NCBI RefSeq assembly: GCF_017826695.1
Contig: NZ_JAFFZW010000003.1
Location: 186,001-250,000 of the forward strand
From: Pseudomonas alliivorans
Lineage (GTDB): Bacteria > Pseudomonadota > Gammaproteobacteria > Pseudomonadales > Pseudomonadaceae
DNA: 64,000 nucleotides
Direction: 5' to 3'
Positions within the stretch are counted from its first letter, which is position 1. Every line of letters begins with the position of its first letter. A program made the translations under genes and the position numbers. Of the stretch, positions 52,132 through 63,291 are shown piece by piece. Under the pieces are notes generated by a model. It ran no database searches, was not told where the DNA came from, and was given only the letters and a program-made list of their open reading frames with translations.

Positions 52132-53529
52132 TCAAGGTTGTTTGACGGTGGCGAGGGCTTGCGGCACGTTCGACGGCATGACCTGAGCGGCCAGACTGCC
52201 CGCATAGACCTGACTGCCCAGCGCCCGCAACGGGATCACCTGATAGCGCTGATCGACATTGACCCGTACATGCGAGCCGCCCAGTGCGTTGGGCAGAATG
52301 ATCTGGTGTTCGCCGTGCGTCAGGCGCAGGCGCGCCACCAGTGTGTTGTCGGGCAACGTACGCCATGTACGGGTGTCCGCGCCTTCGGTGATGGCCGAGG
52401 CGATACCGACGGCCAGGCCGGCCAGCGGGTTGGTGTCATTGATCTGCTTCTGGGCGACGCCTCGGGTAATGGCTCGCACGGTGGTGCGCAGAATGATGCC
52501 GGGCATGTCATCGCGCAGGGCACGGCGGGACATGTCAGTGGTGCTGTTGAGCAAGGTCAGGTTCAGTGGTTTCCCGTCCAGGGTAATCTGGTTGAAGGAC
52601 GGTGTCGTGGTGTCGGGCCTGATGACCGGGAACGACAGCGGCGTGATGACCAGATTGCCGCTGATGGGCAGCGGCAACGGAATGCTCACTGAATCGCGAG
52701 CCGGGGCGAAGCCGCTTTGCACAACAATCAGCACGTCACTGTTGCCGTCTTTGCTGGCGGCGGCGTCGAGGTCTTGAAGGGCCTGTTCCAGTAGCGGCGT
52801 ATTGGGGCGCAATTCTGCGGCCTTGCGATAGCCGGGGGCTGCGAGGCCTTTTTCCCCGAGGGCTTCGTAGACAAAGCCCGACAGGTAATGACTGAACGCA
52901 CTCTGGTAGCTGTTTTTCAGGCTGACCACTTCCGGTGCATTCAGTGAGGCGACCGGGTAACCGCGCAGGTCCTTGAACTCGGTCTTCACGCCCCGGTTTT
53001 CGGCTTCCTGTTCGCTCTTGAGGTATTCCTTGTCACGCAACTCGGCGATCACGGCTTCGCGCTCGTGCGTCTTCTTGATCTCGGTGCGGGCGCCATCGAA
53101 ATCGTTGCGCGCCAACTGGTTGAGCGCCATCTGGGTGGTCAGCATGACTTTTTCATAGTCATAGCCTTCGTAGCGACGCACCTTGTCGTTGATCAGGAAG
53201 CTGCCGAACTGGGCCAGGTATTTGTCGGTATCGAGGCGGACGGATTCTTCCCACTTGAGGACCACTTGATCAGCCGCGCGCCAGGCCGTCTGGCTGCCGG
53301 CGAAGTCACCTTTCGCCCGCAGCAACTCGCCTTTCTCGAAGTAATAGAGAAGGTCCTTGTCTTCGCCCGTGTTGTTCTTTTCGAGGTTGCCGATCGCCGC
53401 GTCGACATTGCCGGTGGCCAGTTGCTGATTGGTTTCCTTCAACTCGTTGTCGTAGCTGCGAAAGGCAGAACAGCCTGCCAGTTGCACAGCGGAAATCAGC
53501 ACGAGCGTAGTCAGGGCGCGAGGAGGCAT
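52132..53529 (-). CDS. COG3014 family lipoprotein with TPR-like repeats
   Basis: This 465-residue lipoprotein (lipobox VQLAGC, cysteine near 19) has tetratricopeptide-like helices in the N-terminal half (ELKETNQQLATGNVDAAIG, ALGEKGLAAPGYRKAAEL) and a beta-rich C-terminal part. It matches the COG3014 family of unknown function, which co-occurs with ycfL and lpoB. It is the first gene of the cluster, with the YcfL-like gene 13 bp downstream. Confidence 0.8.
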   Translation of the reverse strand: MPPRALTTLVLISAVQLAGCSAFRSYDNELKETNQQLATGNVDAAIGNLEKNNTGEDKDLLYYFEKGELLRAKGDFAGSQTAWRAADQVVLKWEESVRLDTDKYLAQFGSFLINDKVRRYEGYDYEKVMLTTQMALNQLARNDFDGARTEIKKTHEREAVIAELRDKEYLKSEQEAENRGVKTEFKDLRGYPVASLNAPEVVSLKNSYQSAFSHYLSGFVYEALGEKGLAAPGYRKAAELRPNTPLLEQALQDLDAAASKDGNSDVLIVVQSGFAPARDSVSIPLPLPISGNLVITPLSFPVIRPDTTTPSFNQITLDGKPLNLTLLNSTTDMSRRALRDDMPGIILRTTVRAITRGVAQKQINDTNPLAGLAVGIASAITEGADTRTWRTLPDNTLVARLRLTHGEHQIILPNALGGSHVRVNVDQRYQVIPLRALGSQVYAGSLAAQVMPSNVPQALATVKQP

Positions 53530-53878
53530 GGACGTTCTATTCCCTTAGATGACAAGCGAGGCGACAAGGCCTGCCGTGGTCGAACAGGCTCTGTTCGAAT
53601 CATGAGGCCGCTTTGGCTGACTGGATCCAGCAAGCGGGCGCGGGATTATAAGCCGGTAAAACGGTATGACAATGGCTTTTTGATATCGCACGCTGATTAC
53701 AGGCAATTCCTACCTGGCAGGCGGAGCAAGTCTTACCTTGGCTGCGCAAGGGACCTTCGAATCACATCAGGCACGGCGGGTTTTGTAAAACGCTGTAACA
53801 AAAATGCGTCCGGAGTATTGAGTAGCGTCTGTTTGACGTGAACAATGCAACGCATCGCATTCTTATTGAGATTCACCA
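53530..53878. other. 349-bp divergent intergenic region
   Basis: No gene is seen here. It should hold promoters for the COG3014 cluster (minus) and the FTR1 gene (plus). Near the right end there is a short A/T-rich run (ATTCTTATTGAGATT), but it is not a convincing Fur box. Confidence 0.5.
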
Positions 53879-55789
53879 ATGCACCTGCTCTCTCGTTCAC
53901 TTGTCCGGCTGCTGGCGTCCATGCTGTTGCTCTGCAGCTTCGGTGCGTTGGCCGACCCCGTTGAGGGCGCAGCCCAGGCGCTGCATGTGCTGGATTACCT
54001 CAGTGCGGACTATCCGGCGACGGTTGCGGACGGCAAGGTCATCGACGGTGCCGGGTACCAGAAGCAGATCGACGCGTTGAGCGCGCTTCAAAGCCTGATC
54101 GTTGCGCTGCCGCAGCGGACCGAACGTGCCGAGTTGGAGAAGGGCGCAGCAGACCTCAAGGGCGTCGTGGACAAACGACAGGACGGCACGCTCGTGGCTC
54201 GTCAGGCCAGACAACTGGGTGCAAGGCTGGCGCTCGCCTATGAAGTCAGTCAGGCACCGGCCATCACCCCGGATCCTGCGCGCGGTGCGCCGCTGTACGC
54301 GCAGCATTGTTCGGTTTGCCATGGCGACACGGGCGCCGGTGACGGTCCCGCCGGTATTGGCCTTGAGCCAGCGCCAGGAAACCTGCGCGACGCCGCACGA
54401 CTGGATCGCCTGAGTCTTTACAGCCTTTACAGCGCTACGGGGCTGGGCATTGCGGGCACCGACATGCCAGCCTTCGCCGACCAGCTGGATGACCGCCAGC
54501 GCTGGGACATCGCAACCTACATCGCCAGCTTCAGCGCACAACCTGTCGCCAACCCGACCAAGACATTCAATCTGGCGGACCTGGCGCGCCAGACGCCTGC
54601 GGAGATTCAGGCAGCCGAAGGCCCTGAAGCTGCGGCCACATTCCGTGCTCAGCGTTCACAGCCACCGCAGGTTCAACGCGGCCCCGCGCAGTTGCTCGAC
54701 TACACCAGCGCGACCCTGGACAAGAGTCTGGCTGCTTACCGGTCGGGTGATCGCGAGCAGGCTTACGACTTGTCGGTTGCGGCCTACCTGGAAGGCTTCG
54801 AACTGGTCGAAAGCTCGCTGGACAACGTCGATGCGGACGTGCGCAAGGACACTGAAAAGAGCCTGATGGCTTATCGTCAGTCGTTGCAGGACGGCCTGCC
54901 GGTGGCGCAGGCGGCGCAGAAGCTGGAAGCGGCAAAGGCCAAACTCAAGCAGTCCGCTGACCTGCTGGGCAGCGATGGCCTGAGCCTGTCCTTGAGCTAC
55001 ATTTCCGGTCTGCTGATTCTGCTGCGCGAAGGGCTGGAAGCCATTCTGGTGTTGGCCGCCATTCTGGCATTTCTGCGCAACACCGGACAGCAATCGGCGG
55101 TGCGCAGCGTCAACGTAGGCTGGGGCCTGGCGCTGCTGGCAGGCCTTGCAACCTGGGCGCTGGCAGCCTACGTGATCGACGTGAGTGGCGCGCAGCGCGA
55201 GCTGCTGGAGGGCGCGACTGCGTTGTTCGCCAGTGTGATGGTGCTGTGGCTGGGTGTGTGGATGCATGACCGACGTCATGCCGCGGCCTGGCAGGATTAC
55301 GTGAAGAGCAGTCTGGTTGGAGGCGGAGGGCGTTTCGGCTTCGCCGTACTGGCGTTCTTCTCGGTGTACCGCGAACTGTTCGAGGTCATCCTGTTTTACG
55401 AGACCCTATGGCTCCAGGCAGGTCCTGCAGGGCATAACGCGGTGCTGGCGGGCGGCGCAACAGCGCTGGTGTTGCTGGTCGGTCTGGCGTGGATCATCCT
55501 GCGCGGCTCGGCGAAACTGCCATTGACGCTGTTCTTCGGTATCAATGCAGCCCTGCTGTGCGCGCTTTCGGTGGTGTTTGCCGGTCATGGCGTCAAAGCC
55601 TTGCAGGAAGCCGGCGTGTTCGGCACACGGCCAGTGCCGTTCTTCGAATTCGACTGGCTGGGGATTCATGCCGACGCCTACTCGCTCGGCGCGCAGGCTG
55701 TCGCACTGACAGCGATTGCAGTGCTCTATGGCCGCAGTCGTCTGGCGGAGAGGCGCAGGCTTCAAATGGCTGATCAGAGGCCGGGCTAA
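53879..55789 (+). CDS. Cytochrome c/FTR1 family iron permease fusion
   Basis: This 636-residue protein has a signal peptide, a periplasmic cytochrome c domain with heme motif CSVCH (144-148) and a Met ligand in GTDMPAFA, a helical linker, and a C-terminal FTR1 permease with about seven membrane segments. The two iron-binding motifs are REGLE (from Arg383) and RELFE (from Arg498), the second a variant of RExxE. The heme probably oxidises ferrous iron for transport, replacing a separate oxidase. Iron regulation is expected but no clear Fur box is visible. Confidence 0.9.
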   Translation: MHLLSRSLVRLLASMLLLCSFGALADPVEGAAQALHVLDYLSADYPATVADGKVIDGAGYQKQIDALSALQSLIVALPQRTERAELEKGAADLKGVVDKRQDGTLVARQARQLGARLALAYEVSQAPAITPDPARGAPLYAQHCSVCHGDTGAGDGPAGIGLEPAPGNLRDAARLDRLSLYSLYSATGLGIAGTDMPAFADQLDDRQRWDIATYIASFSAQPVANPTKTFNLADLARQTPAEIQAAEGPEAAATFRAQRSQPPQVQRGPAQLLDYTSATLDKSLAAYRSGDREQAYDLSVAAYLEGFELVESSLDNVDADVRKDTEKSLMAYRQSLQDGLPVAQAAQKLEAAKAKLKQSADLLGSDGLSLSLSYISGLLILLREGLEAILVLAAILAFLRNTGQQSAVRSVNVGWGLALLAGLATWALAAYVIDVSGAQRELLEGATALFASVMVLWLGVWMHDRRHAAAWQDYVKSSLVGGGGRFGFAVLAFFSVYRELFEVILFYETLWLQAGPAGHNAVLAGGATALVLLVGLAWIILRGSAKLPLTLFFGINAALLCALSVVFAGHGVKALQEAGVFGTRPVPFFEFDWLGIHADAYSLGAQAVALTAIAVLYGRSRLAERRRLQMADQRPG

Positions 55790-55802
55790 AAAGTACAACA
55801 TC

Positions 55803-55890
55803 GTGGGAGGCGGCTGCCGGCGATCGCGTCAGGTCAGGTTGCGAAAGGTTGTCTGACAGGTCGCATCGCTGGCAAGCCGCCTCCCACAGA
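55803..55890. repeat. Inverted pair of REP-type repeats
   Basis: The arms GTGGGAGGCGGCTGCCGGCG and CGCTGGCAAGCCGCCTCCCA face each other across about 45 bp, in the gap between the convergent FTR1 and elbB genes. The arms match those at 35.4 kb and at the window start. Confidence 0.8.
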
Positions 55891-55942
55891 TGTGAATTCA
55901 TCCAATGAGGCTTGCGTAGAGCGCGGAGCGTAATAACGTCCG

Positions 55943-56611
55943 TTACGCACCCTGTTCCTGGGTCAGTTCCAGCACGCGATCAACCAGCTTGTTGATGCCG
56001 GACGCCGCTTCGCTGATGCTTTTGGCGACCATGTAGGCCGGGGTGCTGACCAGTTTTCGCGCCTCGTCTTCCACGATCTCCGACACGTCACAGTCCTGAT
56101 GCGCCCCGCCCATTTTGGTGATCGCGGCTGCCGTTTCCGGGTCGTTGCCGATGGTGCAGGTCACGCCCGGACCGTAGATCTTGGCGGCGAGGGCTGGCGT
56201 GATGCAGATCAGCCCAACCGGCTTGCTCGCCAGAGCAAAGGCTTCGGCCAGTGCCAGCAGTTCGGCGTTCACCTGACACGCCTGGCCCTGCTGTGCAAAG
56301 TCCGACAGATTCTTCGCCGAGCCAAAGCCGCCCGGCACGATCAGTGCGTCGAAATCGTTGACGTCAGCCTCACGCAGGTCTTTCACTTCGCCACGTGCAA
56401 TGCGTGCCGACTCGACCAGCACATTGCGGGTCTCAGGCATTTCTTCGCCGGTCAGGTGATTGACGACATGGTGCTGCGCGATGTTCGGCGCGAAACACTG
56501 CACCTGTGCGCCACGCTGATCGAGGCGCAGCAGGGTCAGGACGCTTTCGTGGATTTCGGCACCGTCATAGACGCCGCAGCCGGACAGGATCACAGCCACT
56601 TTCTTTTGCAT
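55943..56611 (-). CDS. elbB: Isoprenoid biosynthesis glyoxalase ElbB
   Basis: This 222-residue DJ-1/PfpI superfamily protein has the ElbB signature (KKVAVILSGCGVYDGAEIHE) and the nucleophile-elbow region (VGLICITPALAAKIYG, with the likely catalytic Cys). ElbB has glyoxalase activity in vitro and affects isoprenoid output in E. coli. The ATG at 56611 starts at MQKKVAVI; a codon nine residues earlier is less likely. Confidence 0.9.
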   Translation of the reverse strand: MQKKVAVILSGCGVYDGAEIHESVLTLLRLDQRGAQVQCFAPNIAQHHVVNHLTGEEMPETRNVLVESARIARGEVKDLREADVNDFDALIVPGGFGSAKNLSDFAQQGQACQVNAELLALAEAFALASKPVGLICITPALAAKIYGPGVTCTIGNDPETAAAITKMGGAHQDCDVSEIVEDEARKLVSTPAYMVAKSISEAASGINKLVDRVLELTQEQGA

Positions 56612-56764
56612 GATTTCGACTCCCTGGTCATGACGCATCTACCAATGGAACACATTGAGCGTCATCTGTTCAGTGTCGCGTCATGTCGAGGCGGGATCCG
56701 GCAGGGAAGGGTGCAGCATTCGGGCGAGGTGTTCTGGCCTGCGCCCGGAGAAATCGACAGGTGT

Positions 56765-57424
56765 TCAGTCGTCGGATTTTTTCTTCAGGTCCAGCGGGAC
56801 CTCGACCGGCATGTCCAGATCGGAAGCCGCTGACGATGCGCAGCATTGTCGCTCTGCACGGGCCTCGCGGGCGATGCGGGCATTCTTGATGCGGCGACGC
56901 AGCCACAGACCCAGGCCCAGAAGAATCAGGGCACCGAGCACCCAGAGTTCGTATTTCTTGACGTTACCCAGCAGACCTTCCAGCACCGCGCCGAAATGGT
57001 ACGCCGCCGAGCCCAGCGCTGCGGCCCAGACTGCCGCGCCGATGCCGTTGAGCAGCAGGTAGCGTCCTGGCGGGTAGCCGGACAGACCGATGGCCACCGG
57101 CATGACGGTTCGCAGTCCGTAGACGAAGCGAAAGCTCAGCACCCAGATGTCCGGGTGTTTGCGCACGAGCCTCAGCGCCTTGTCGCCCATGAGCTGCCAG
57201 CGAGGTTTTCGGGCAAGCAGTTTGCGACCGTGCTTGCGCCCCATGAAGTACCACAGCTGATCGCCCGCGTAGCTTCCGCAGAAGGCCACGAGGATGACGA
57301 TGTTGAGATCCATGTATCCACGGAAAGCCAGAAATCCGGCAAGAACCAGAATGGTCTCGCCTTCAAAGAAGGTGCCGAGGAAGAGGGCGAAGTAGCCGAA
57401 CTCATTCAAGAAATTCTGGAGCAT
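56765..57424 (-). CDS. DedA family membrane protein
   Basis: This 219-residue inner-membrane protein of the DedA family has the signature GTFFEGETILVLAGFLA and FVYGLRTVMPVAIGLSGYP, with about five hydrophobic segments and a basic C-terminal tail. Some DedA proteins flip undecaprenyl phosphate or phosphatidylethanolamine. It lies 153 bp from elbB and is divergent from hemB, with 230 bp between. Confidence 0.9.
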   Translation of the reverse strand: MLQNFLNEFGYFALFLGTFFEGETILVLAGFLAFRGYMDLNIVILVAFCGSYAGDQLWYFMGRKHGRKLLARKPRWQLMGDKALRLVRKHPDIWVLSFRFVYGLRTVMPVAIGLSGYPPGRYLLLNGIGAAVWAAALGSAAYHFGAVLEGLLGNVKKYELWVLGALILLGLGLWLRRRIKNARIAREARAERQCCASSAASDLDMPVEVPLDLKKKSDD

Positions 57425-57600
57425 TGTCTGGATGCTGGCGAAATGAACGCGCAGCCTAACGCGCCCAACGCAAGGATGAAAGTGTCCATATGTGTCTCGA
57501 CGTTAAAGATTCTTGCAGTGACAATGATCCTTTCTCTCCAGTTGCGCCGCTGCGGCCTGCAGTCGCAGGTCGAACCATGACTGTCACACATTGGTCATAA

Positions 57601-58665
<1,065 letters not shown>

Positions 58666-58681
58666 CCTCACAGGAACATTC

Positions 58682-60892
58682 ATGAATACCGAAGGACTCA
58701 TCGAAGCCGCTGTTGAAGTCGATATTCAGGAGACTGCACCCATGGTTGACCCTGACATCGAGGTAATAACGACCATCGAGGCTCCGGCTGCCGTGGTGCC
58801 TGCCGTTGTCGCGCCGAACCTGGACGACAGCAGCCTGTATATTCATCGCGAACTGTCCCAGTTGCAGTTCAACATACGGGTTCTGGAGCAGGCGCTCGAT
58901 GAGTCCTACCCGTTGCTGGAGCGGCTGAAGTTTTTGCTGATCTTCTCCAGCAACCTCGATGAGTTCTTCGAGATTCGTGTCGCGGGCCTCAAGAAGCAGA
59001 TTACCTTTGCTCGCGAACAGGCCGGTGCCGACGGCTTGCAACCGCATCAGGCGCTGGCCCGTATCAGCGAACTGGTTCACGGTCATGTCGACCGTCAGTA
59101 CGCGATCCTCAACGATATTCTTCTGCCGGAACTGGAGAAACACCAGGTCCGTTTCATTCGTCGCCGTCACTGGACCGCGAAGCTGAAGGCCTGGGTTCGT
59201 CGTTATTTCCGCGACGAGATTGCACCGATCATCACCCCGATCGGCCTGGACCCGACGCACCCGTTCCCTTTGCTGGTCAACAAGAGCCTGAACTTCATCG
59301 TCGAGCTCGAAGGTATCGATGCGTTCGGTCGCGATTCGGGTCTGGCGATCATCCCGGCGCCTCGTCTGTTGCCGCGCATCATCAAGGTGCCGGAAGAGGT
59401 CTGCGGGCCGGGCGACAATTTCGTGTTCCTGTCGTCGATGATTCACGCTCACGCTGATGACCTGTTCCAGGGCATGAAGGTCAAGGGCTGCTACCAGTTC
59501 CGACTGACCCGTAACGCCGACCTGGCACTGGATTCGGAAGACGTGGAAGACCTTGCGCGTGCCCTGCGCGGCGAACTGTTCTCGCGTCGTTATGGCGACG
59601 CGGTGCGTCTGGAAGTGGCGGACACCTGTCCCAAGCACCTGTCCGACTACCTGCTCAAGCAGTTCAATCTGACCGAGTCCGAGCTGTATCAGGTCAATGG
59701 CCCGGTCAACCTCACGCGTCTGTTCAGCATTACCGGTCTGGACAGCCATCCGGAGCTGCAGTACCTGCCGTTCACTCCGGCGATTCCCAAGCTGCTGCAG
59801 AACAGCGAAAACATCTTCAGCGTGATCAGCAAGCAGGACATTCTCTTGCTGCACCCTTTCGAGTCCTTCACGCCGGTCGTGGATTTGCTGCGTCAGGCCG
59901 CGAAAGACCCGCATGTACTGGCCGTGCGTCAGACGCTGTATCGCAGCGGCGCGAACTCGGAAATTGTCGATGCGCTGGTTGATGCGGCGCGTAACGGCAA
60001 GGAAGTCACGGCGGTGATCGAGTTGCGTGCCCGCTTCGACGAAGAATCCAACCTGCAACTGGCCAGCCGTCTGCAGGCTGCCGGCGCGGTGGTGATCTAC
60101 GGTGTGGTTGGTTTCAAGACCCACGCCAAGATGATGCTGATCCTGCGTCGCGAGGCGGGCGAGATCGTGCGTTACGCGCACCTGGGTACCGGCAACTATC
60201 ACGCTGGTAACGCCCGTCTTTACACCGACTACAGCCTGCTGACCTCGGATGATGCGCTGTGCGAGGACGTTGGCAAGCTGTTCAGCCAACTGATCGGCAT
60301 GGGCAAGACGCTACGCATGAAAAAGCTGCTGCACGCGCCGTTCACGCTCAAGAAAGGCATGCTCGACATGATTGCCCGCGAAACGCAGTTCGCGGTCGAT
60401 GGCAAGCCTGCGCACATCATTGCCAAGTTCAATTCGTTGACCGATCCGAAGATCATCCGCGCGCTGTACAAGGCCAGTCAGTCAGGGGTGCGTATCGATC
60501 TGGTGGTGCGCGGCATGTGCTGCCTGCGTCCGGGCATCGCCGGGGTCTCGCACAATATTCATGTGCGCTCGATTATCGGACGCTTTCTGGAGCACACGCG
60601 GGTCTTCTACTTCCTCAATGGCGGCGACGAGCAGATGTTCCTGTCCAGTGCCGACTGGATGGAGCGCAACCTCGACAAGCGTGTCGAGACCTGCTTCCCG
60701 GTGGAAGGCAAGAAGTTGATCCTGCGGGTGAAGAAGGAGCTGGAAAGCTACCTGACCGACAACACCCACAGCTGGCTGTTGCAGTCTGACGGCCGTTACG
60801 TGCGCAGCACGCCGACCGGTAACCAGAACGCTCGAAGCGCCCAGGCGACCCTGCTGGAGCGCCTGAGCAACCCGGTCCTCAGCGTACGCTGA
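58682..60892 (+). CDS. ppk: Polyphosphate kinase 1
   Basis: This 736-residue enzyme makes polyphosphate from ATP. The autophosphorylated histidine is in [10 protein letters not shown] and the second active-site histidine in [12 protein letters not shown]; the phospholipase-D-like signature [15 protein letters not shown] is complete. The N-terminal 40 residues are a divergent extension before [14 protein letters not shown]. Its last 14 bp are shared with the convergent ppx gene. Confidence 0.96.
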   Translation: MNTEGLIEAAVEVDIQETAPMVDPDIEVITTIEAPAAVVPAVVAPNLDDSSLYIHRELSQLQFNIRVLEQALDESYPLLERLKFLLIFSSNLDEFFEIRVAGLKKQITFAREQAGADGLQPHQALARISELVHGHVDRQYAILNDILLPELEKHQVRFIRRRHWTAKLKAWVRRYFRDEIAPIITPIGLDPTHPFPLLVNKSLNFIVELEGIDAFGRDSGLAIIPAPRLLPRIIKVPEEVCGPGDNFVFLSSMIHAHADDLFQGMKVKGCYQFRLTRNADLALDSEDVEDLARALRGELFSRRYGDAVRLEVADTCPKHLSDYLLKQFNLTESELYQVNGPVNLTRLFSITGLDSHPELQYLPFTPAIPKLLQNSENIFSVISKQDILLLHPFESFTPVVDLLRQAAKDPHVLAVRQTLYRSGANSEIVDALVDAARNGKEVTAVIELRARFDEESNLQLASRLQAAGAVVIYGVVGFKTHAKMMLILRREAGEIVRYAHLGTGNYHAGNARLYTDYSLLTSDDALCEDVGKLFSQLIGMGKTLRMKKLLHAPFTLKKGMLDMIARETQFAVDGKPAHIIAKFNSLTDPKIIRALYKASQSGVRIDLVVRGMCCLRPGIAGVSHNIHVRSIIGRFLEHTRVFYFLNGGDEQMFLSSADWMERNLDKRVETCFPVEGKKLILRVKKELESYLTDNTHSWLLQSDGRYVRSTPTGNQNARSAQATLLERLSNPVLSVR

Positions 60893-62381
60893 AGACGATG
60901 CCGACTCGGGTCAGCCACTCCGCTTCCAGCGCGAAGTCGGCCTGAGTCAGCTGGTTGTTTTCCAGCCAGCCGTCCGGGAACTCTGCATCCAGATTCGGAC
61001 CGTCGGCGCGCAGCACCACACGTGGCATCTCCTGGGTGCCGCGAATGTGGTGGAACAGAATCGCGAAGCGCAGCAGCACGCACAGGCGAATCAGCTTGAT
61101 GCCTTCATCGCCGAACTCGGCGAACTTGTCCTTGGGAATGTTACGGCGATGACCGCGCACCAACAGCGCGAGCATTTGCTGGTCTTCGCGTGAGAAACCG
61201 GCCAGGTCAGAGTGCTCGATCAAGTAAGCGCCATGCTTGTGGTAATGATAGTGGGCGATGTCCAGCCCCACTTCATGCACCTTGGCGGCCCAGCTCAACA
61301 GCTCGGCATAACTCTCGTGCTGCAGGTCCCAACTGTCGGCGACCTGCTCCAGCGCATGCAACGCCTTGGCTTCGACGCGAGCAGCCTGCTCCATGTCGAC
61401 GTGGTAGCGCTCCATCAGCGACGTCAGCGTGCGTTCGCGCACGTCTTCGTGGTGATGGCGACCCATCAGGTCATACAACACGCCTTCACGCAGCGCACCT
61501 TCGCAATGGTCCATGCGCTTGAGTTCGAGGGCGTCGAAAATCGCCTCCAGAATCGCCAGACCGGCCGGGAAAATCGCACGGCGGTCGGGCTTGATGCCGT
61601 CGAAGTCGATCTTCTCGACGTCGCCCAGCTTGAACAGTTTGCGCTTGAGCCAGGCCAGCCCTTCGGCGTTGACCTCGCCTGCGCCATAGCCATTGGTCTT
61701 GAGTGCCACGCCAATTGCGCGAATGGTGCCGGACGAGCCGATGGCTTCATCCCACTTCAGGCGATGCAGCGCGTGCTCGATGCTCATGATTTCCAGTCGG
61801 GCAGCGGTGTAGGCCTGGGCGTAGCGGGCCGGCGTCACCTTGCCGTCGCGGAAGTAGCGCTGAGTGAAACTCACGCAGCCCATCTGCAGGCTTTCGCGCA
61901 GCAGCGGTTCGAAACGCTGGCCGATGATGAACTCGGTACTGCCACCGCCGATATCGGCGACGAGGCGTTTGCCGGGGGTGTCTGCCAGTGTGTGGGAGAC
62001 GCCCAGATAAATGAGGCGTGCTTCTTCACGACCGGAGATGACTTCCACCGGATGGCCGAGGATTTCTTCGGCGCGGTGAATGAATTCGTTGCGGTTGCGG
62101 GCTTCGCGCAGGGCGTTGGTGCCCACGATGCGCACGGCGCCGAGCGGCAGGCCGTTGATCAGTTGGGCGAAGCGCTTGAGGCAGTCGAGGCCTCGCTGCA
62201 TCGATTCTTCAGTGAGCTGGCGCTCTTCGGTAATTCCGGCTGCCAACTGCACCTTCTCGCCCAGGCGCTCAAGAATGCGAATTTCGCCCTGATTGGCTTT
62301 TGCCACAACCATATGGAAGCTGTTGGAGCCCAGGTCGATAGCGGCGATCAGTGAAAGATTCTTGGGTTTAGAGTGCGGCAT
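60879..62381 (-). CDS. ppx: Exopolyphosphatase
   Basis: This 500-residue enzyme of the Ppx/GppA family removes phosphates from polyphosphate ends. The actin-like fold motifs [14 protein letters not shown] (14-27) and [12 protein letters not shown] are clear, and the C-terminal HD-like helical domain is present. It is convergent with ppk and overlaps it by 14 bp, unlike the co-directional ppk-ppx operon of E. coli. Confidence 0.95.
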   Translation of the reverse strand: MPHSKPKNLSLIAAIDLGSNSFHMVVAKANQGEIRILERLGEKVQLAAGITEERQLTEESMQRGLDCLKRFAQLINGLPLGAVRIVGTNALREARNRNEFIHRAEEILGHPVEVISGREEARLIYLGVSHTLADTPGKRLVADIGGGSTEFIIGQRFEPLLRESLQMGCVSFTQRYFRDGKVTPARYAQAYTAARLEIMSIEHALHRLKWDEAIGSSGTIRAIGVALKTNGYGAGEVNAEGLAWLKRKLFKLGDVEKIDFDGIKPDRRAIFPAGLAILEAIFDALELKRMDHCEGALREGVLYDLMGRHHHEDVRERTLTSLMERYHVDMEQAARVEAKALHALEQVADSWDLQHESYAELLSWAAKVHEVGLDIAHYHYHKHGAYLIEHSDLAGFSREDQQMLALLVRGHRRNIPKDKFAEFGDEGIKLIRLCVLLRFAILFHHIRGTQEMPRVVLRADGPNLDAEFPDGWLENNQLTQADFALEAEWLTRVGIVFSVR

Positions 62382-62556
62382 GGTCTGGCAATCCCGTTCG
62401 ATAACCGCGCCATCGTGCCACGATCCACCTCTGCCGCCAACGCGAAGCTGTCCAGGCGGCGGAAATACCCGGTATTACTTCGTTCTGTGGTCACACACCC
62501 ACTTCGCGTGCGCCCCTTGATGTGATGTGCGATCAGTCAGGGGCTGGTGATGTGTT

Positions 62557-63291
62557 TCACGCCTGTTCCACCGTCCCGATGAAGTTGGCCAGTTCCGGCG
62601 TCTTCGGGTTGGCGAACAGTTCTTTCGGGTCGCCCACTTCATGCACCTTGCCCTGGTGCATGAACACCAGTTTGTCGCCCACTTCCCGGGCGAAGCGCAT
62701 TTCGTGGGTGACCATGATCAGGGTCATGCCATCGGCCGCCAACTGGCGCACGACGCTGAGCACCTCGTTGACCAACTCCGGGTCCAGCGCCGAAGTGATC
62801 TCGTCGCACAGCAGCACCTTTGGCGACATGGCCAGCGCACGGGCTATCGCTACGCGTTGCTGTTGTCCGCCCGAAAGACGATCCGGGAATGCATCGAACT
62901 TCTCACCCAGCCCGACGCGCTCCAGCATCTGCCTCGCCAGCTTCGCAGCTTCTGCCTTGGGCACTTTCTGCACGACCTGTGGCGCGAGCATCACGTTTTC
63001 GCCCACGCTCAGGTGCGGGAACAGGTTGAACTGCTGGAACACCATGCCGACCTTCTGCCGCAACGTACGCAGATCGGCGCGGGCGGCGTCCAGATACTCG
63101 CCATCGACCTCGATCACACCGTCGTTGATCGACTCCAGCCCGTTCAGCGTGCGCAGCAGCGTGCTCTTGCCCGAGCCGCTGCGACCGATGATCGCCACCA
63201 CCTGGCCTTCTTCCACGGAGAGGTCGATGCCTTTGAGAACGTGATGGTCGCCGTAGTACTTGTGCAGGGCGGAAATTCTAAGCAGAGGCAT
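62557..63291 (-). CDS. Polar amino-acid ABC transporter ATPase
   Basis: This 244-residue ATPase of the GlnQ/HisP group has Walker A GRSGSGKST (about 34-42), signature LSGGQQQRVAIARAL, Walker B VLLCDEITSALDPE and switch VTHEM. It powers import of an amino acid, with the permease gene whose end overlaps its start by 14 bp. I chose the ATG at 63291 (PLLRISALHKYYG). Confidence 0.93.
   Translation of the reverse strand: MPLLRISALHKYYGDHHVLKGIDLSVEEGQVVAIIGRSGSGKSTLLRTLNGLESINDGVIEVDGEYLDAARADLRTLRQKVGMVFQQFNLFPHLSVGENVMLAPQVVQKVPKAEAAKLARQMLERVGLGEKFDAFPDRLSGGQQQRVAIARALAMSPKVLLCDEITSALDPELVNEVLSVVRQLAADGMTLIMVTHEMRFAREVGDKLVFMHQGKVHEVGDPKELFANPKTPELANFIGTVEQA

Noticed and set aside
53840..53878. 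Possible Fur box before the cytochrome c/FTR1 gene
   Set aside because: The A/T-rich run matches the Fur hexamer pattern too poorly to call.
57406..57591. Short frame upstream of the DedA gene
   Set aside because: It overlaps the DedA start and has no similarity or ribosome site that I can support.
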